A stretch of DNA of 64,000 nt, from the NCBI RefSeq assembly GCF_004027225.2, contig NC_044282.2, positions 75,216,287-75,280,286 of the forward strand, read 5' to 3'. The position numbers and the translations under genes are program-made. Shown in pieces: positions 62,419 to 64,000 of this stretch (positions within the stretch are counted from its first letter, which is position 1; every line of letters starts with the position of its first letter). The notes beneath the pieces were generated by a model. That model saw only the letters and a list, made by a program, of their open reading frames with translations. It did not search any database and had not been told where the DNA came from. Source of the DNA: Strigops habroptila (Eukaryota; Chordata; Aves; Psittaciformes; Psittacidae).

Positions 62419-62601
62419 AGAGCAAGGACCACAACATGTGATCTCGTCGGCTCCCAGTTCGTCCCAGAGAGCCCGTTCTCACGGGGCTGTGAGACCAGAG
62501 CGGGGTTTGATCTCTGCCCTTGGGCACAGAGAGCCATGGAGGTTGCTCATGTGCTTCTTGTGCAGCCAATGGGGCACAGAGAGGCTTGCACAGGTCCTAA
62601 A

Positions 62602-62802
62602 AGTCATAGAGCCACAGACTGGTTTGTGTTGGAAGGGACCTTAAAGCTCATCCAGTTCCAACCCCCTGCCATGGGCAGGGACACCTTCCACTAGAGCAGG
62701 TTGCTCCAAGCCCCTGTGTCCAACCTGGCCTTGAACACTGCCAGGGATGGGGCAGCCACAGCTTCTCTGGGAAAAGTCTGTGCCAGTGCCTCAGCACTGT
62801 CC
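62602..62802 (-). mobile_element. CR1 LINE 3' fragment, subfamily A
   Basis: A 201-bp copy with tail TCATAGAGCCACAGACTGG, broken at CAGCACTGTCC. Confidence 0.9.
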
Positions 62803-63185
62803 TAAAGAAGTGAAGAACATCCCAGCCAGCCAGCAAGGAAGGGAGGGATAACTCATCCCAGGGCAACTGCATCAATGGAGGAAAAAGATGCACCTTTTAA
62901 AATGCTCCATGGAAAATGCTCCCGGGTTTTGGAGCTAGCAGTGCCCTAAATGAAGCAGTGGGATGGAGAGGATGGAGCAGCAGTGGCACAGGGGTGGCAC
63001 AGCAGCAACATGGCTTTCTGCTCTCTGAAACCCCAAGCTTGCAGGCTGGACACACAACCACACGTGGTCATCATGAACAACCTGCAGCTTCAATTCAGAA
63101 ATAGCAGAGCTTTGGTGTTCCTTCCTTCAGGTCATAAAGGTACAGGATGATCTGCACAGAGAACAAAGCAAAACAGGAGCTTGCT

Positions 63186-63385
63186 TCATAGAATCAACCA
63201 GGTTGGAAAAGCCCTTTAAGCTCATCCAGTCCAACCGTTCCCAGCACTGCCAAGGCCACCACTAACCCATGGCACTGAGGCCTCGGCTACACGGGGTGTG
63301 AACACTTGCAGGGACGGTGACTCCAGCCCTGCCCTGGGCAGCCTGTTCCAATGCCTGAGCACCCTCTGGGGAAGGAATTGTTCCC
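63186..63385 (-). mobile_element. CR1 LINE 3' fragment, subfamily B
   Basis: A 200-bp copy starting at the CATAGAATCAACCAGG tail and broken at GGAATTGTTCC. Confidence 0.9.
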
Positions 63386-63521
63386 GATATCATGCCAGCA
63401 ATGAAGAGCTTGGGCAGGATTCAGGCCATTGCATAGCACCAGTCATCCTCAGGTACAGGTGTTGGTGTTTTCAGTGAGTGGCTACAGCTGAACATCAGGA
63501 GATGCTGTGCACACGGGGACA

Positions 63522-63871
63522 AACCTCAGAGCAGCTTCCAGTGTCTGAAGGGGGCTACAAGGATGCTGGAGAGGGACCTTCATCAGGGTCTGGAGTGACA
63601 GGACAAGGGGTGATGGGTTCAAACTGAAACAGGGGAAGTTCAGGCTGGACATAAGGCAGAAGCTCTTCCCTGTGAGGGTGCTGAGGCGCTGGCACAGACT
63701 TTTCCCAGAGAAGCTGTGGCTGCCCCATCCCTGGCAGTGTTCAAGGCCAGGTTGGACACAGGGGCTTGGAGCAACCTGCTCTAGTGGAAGGTGTCCCTGC
63801 CCGTGGCAGGGGGTTGGAGCTGGAGGAGCTTTAAGGTCTTTTCAACCCAAAGCATCCCATGATTCTATGAT
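63522..63871 (+). mobile_element. CR1 LINE 3' fragment, mosaic type
   Basis: A 350-bp copy with the C-type 5' part (GGCTACAAGGATGCTGG) and A-type 3' end, finishing CCATGATTCTATGAT. Confidence 0.9.
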
Positions 63872-64000
63872 AAAACACACATTCCACTTCTCCCCCTTCC
63901 CGGAGCTGCAGCCATTTCACTCCATGAGAGATCGTCCACAGACGTGGTGGATGCTCCCCCACCTTTACAGCACGTTAATGAAGACCAAATGCCTTTGTAA

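Larger units (their letters stand above)
41331..64000. other. Gene-free right third of the window
   Basis: Outside the CR1 copies and two minisatellites listed separately I find no protein-coding exon with family resemblance, codon bias and splice context, and no RNA gene. The largest unique blocks with nothing assignable are 44066-45948, 46429-48679, 50971-52147, 52439-53877, 55777-58087, 58795-60108 and 60709-62601. This could be intergenic or the intron of a gene outside the window; distal regulatory elements would not be recognisable by eye. Confidence 0.55.

Noticed and set aside
41331-64000. NXT1, CD93 or THBD, expected near GZF1 from mammalian synteny
   Set aside because: I searched for their characteristic coding sequence by eye among the open frames and found none; they must lie outside this window or elsewhere.

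Overview
This is a vertebrate nuclear genomic window, almost certainly from a bird. It has GT-AG introns, CpG-island promoters and roughly 35 fragments of CR1 LINE retrotransposons. By rough addition of the boundaries given below, CR1 covers about 18% of the window, and many copies are nearly identical. That load is high for a bird and recalls lineages with recent CR1 expansion, such as woodpeckers and allies (Piciformes) or hoopoes and hornbills. The species assignment is an inference. I see no virus-derived genes, CRISPR arrays or prokaryotic features.

All recognisable genes lie in the left 41 kb. From 1 to 1802 (minus strand) are the first coding exons of a vinculin/alpha-catenin-superfamily gene that runs off the left edge, with a CpG island at about 1980-2560. 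NAPB (beta-SNAP) is divergent from it: 11 coding exons on the plus strand, 4752-12829, predicted 296 aa, polyadenylation signal at 14589. Tail-to-tail with NAPB is GZF1 (GDNF-inducible zinc finger protein 1): six coding exons on the minus strand, 23208 down to 17467, predicted 707 aa, BTB domain plus ten C2H2 fingers. Its promoter island is at about 26560-26960.

Immediately upstream of GZF1, in the same orientation (36070 down to 27338), is a second complete BTB zinc-finger gene that I reconstruct as a tandem GZF1 paralog. Its small finger exons have exactly the lengths and phases of those in GZF1 (95, 168 and 158 nt), and its last exon encodes a recognisable homologue of the GZF1 tail. It also has an extra 912-nt, phase-symmetric exon (32177-33088) carrying an acidic linker and five more fingers. 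That exon looks like a third copy of the finger half of the GZF1 main exon. The model gives a 656-aa, about 10-finger protein without it and a 960-aa, about 15-finger protein with it. This is the most novel element of the window. Its promoter appears to be the YY1-site-bearing CpG island at about 40845-41330.

From 41.3 kb to the end I find no supportable gene: only CR1 copies, a 16-bp AT-rich minisatellite (42239-42657), a 26-bp minisatellite (56734-56909) and unannotatable unique sequence. Other low-complexity DNA includes a degenerate 9-bp-period repeat just upstream of NAPB (3842-4560), a 53-bp VNTR in NAPB intron 3 and a long TTCTC polypyrimidine tract in NAPB intron 10.

Exon boundaries were read by hand from splice consensus and frame continuity. 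Transcription starts, polyadenylation sites and isoform use are predictions.
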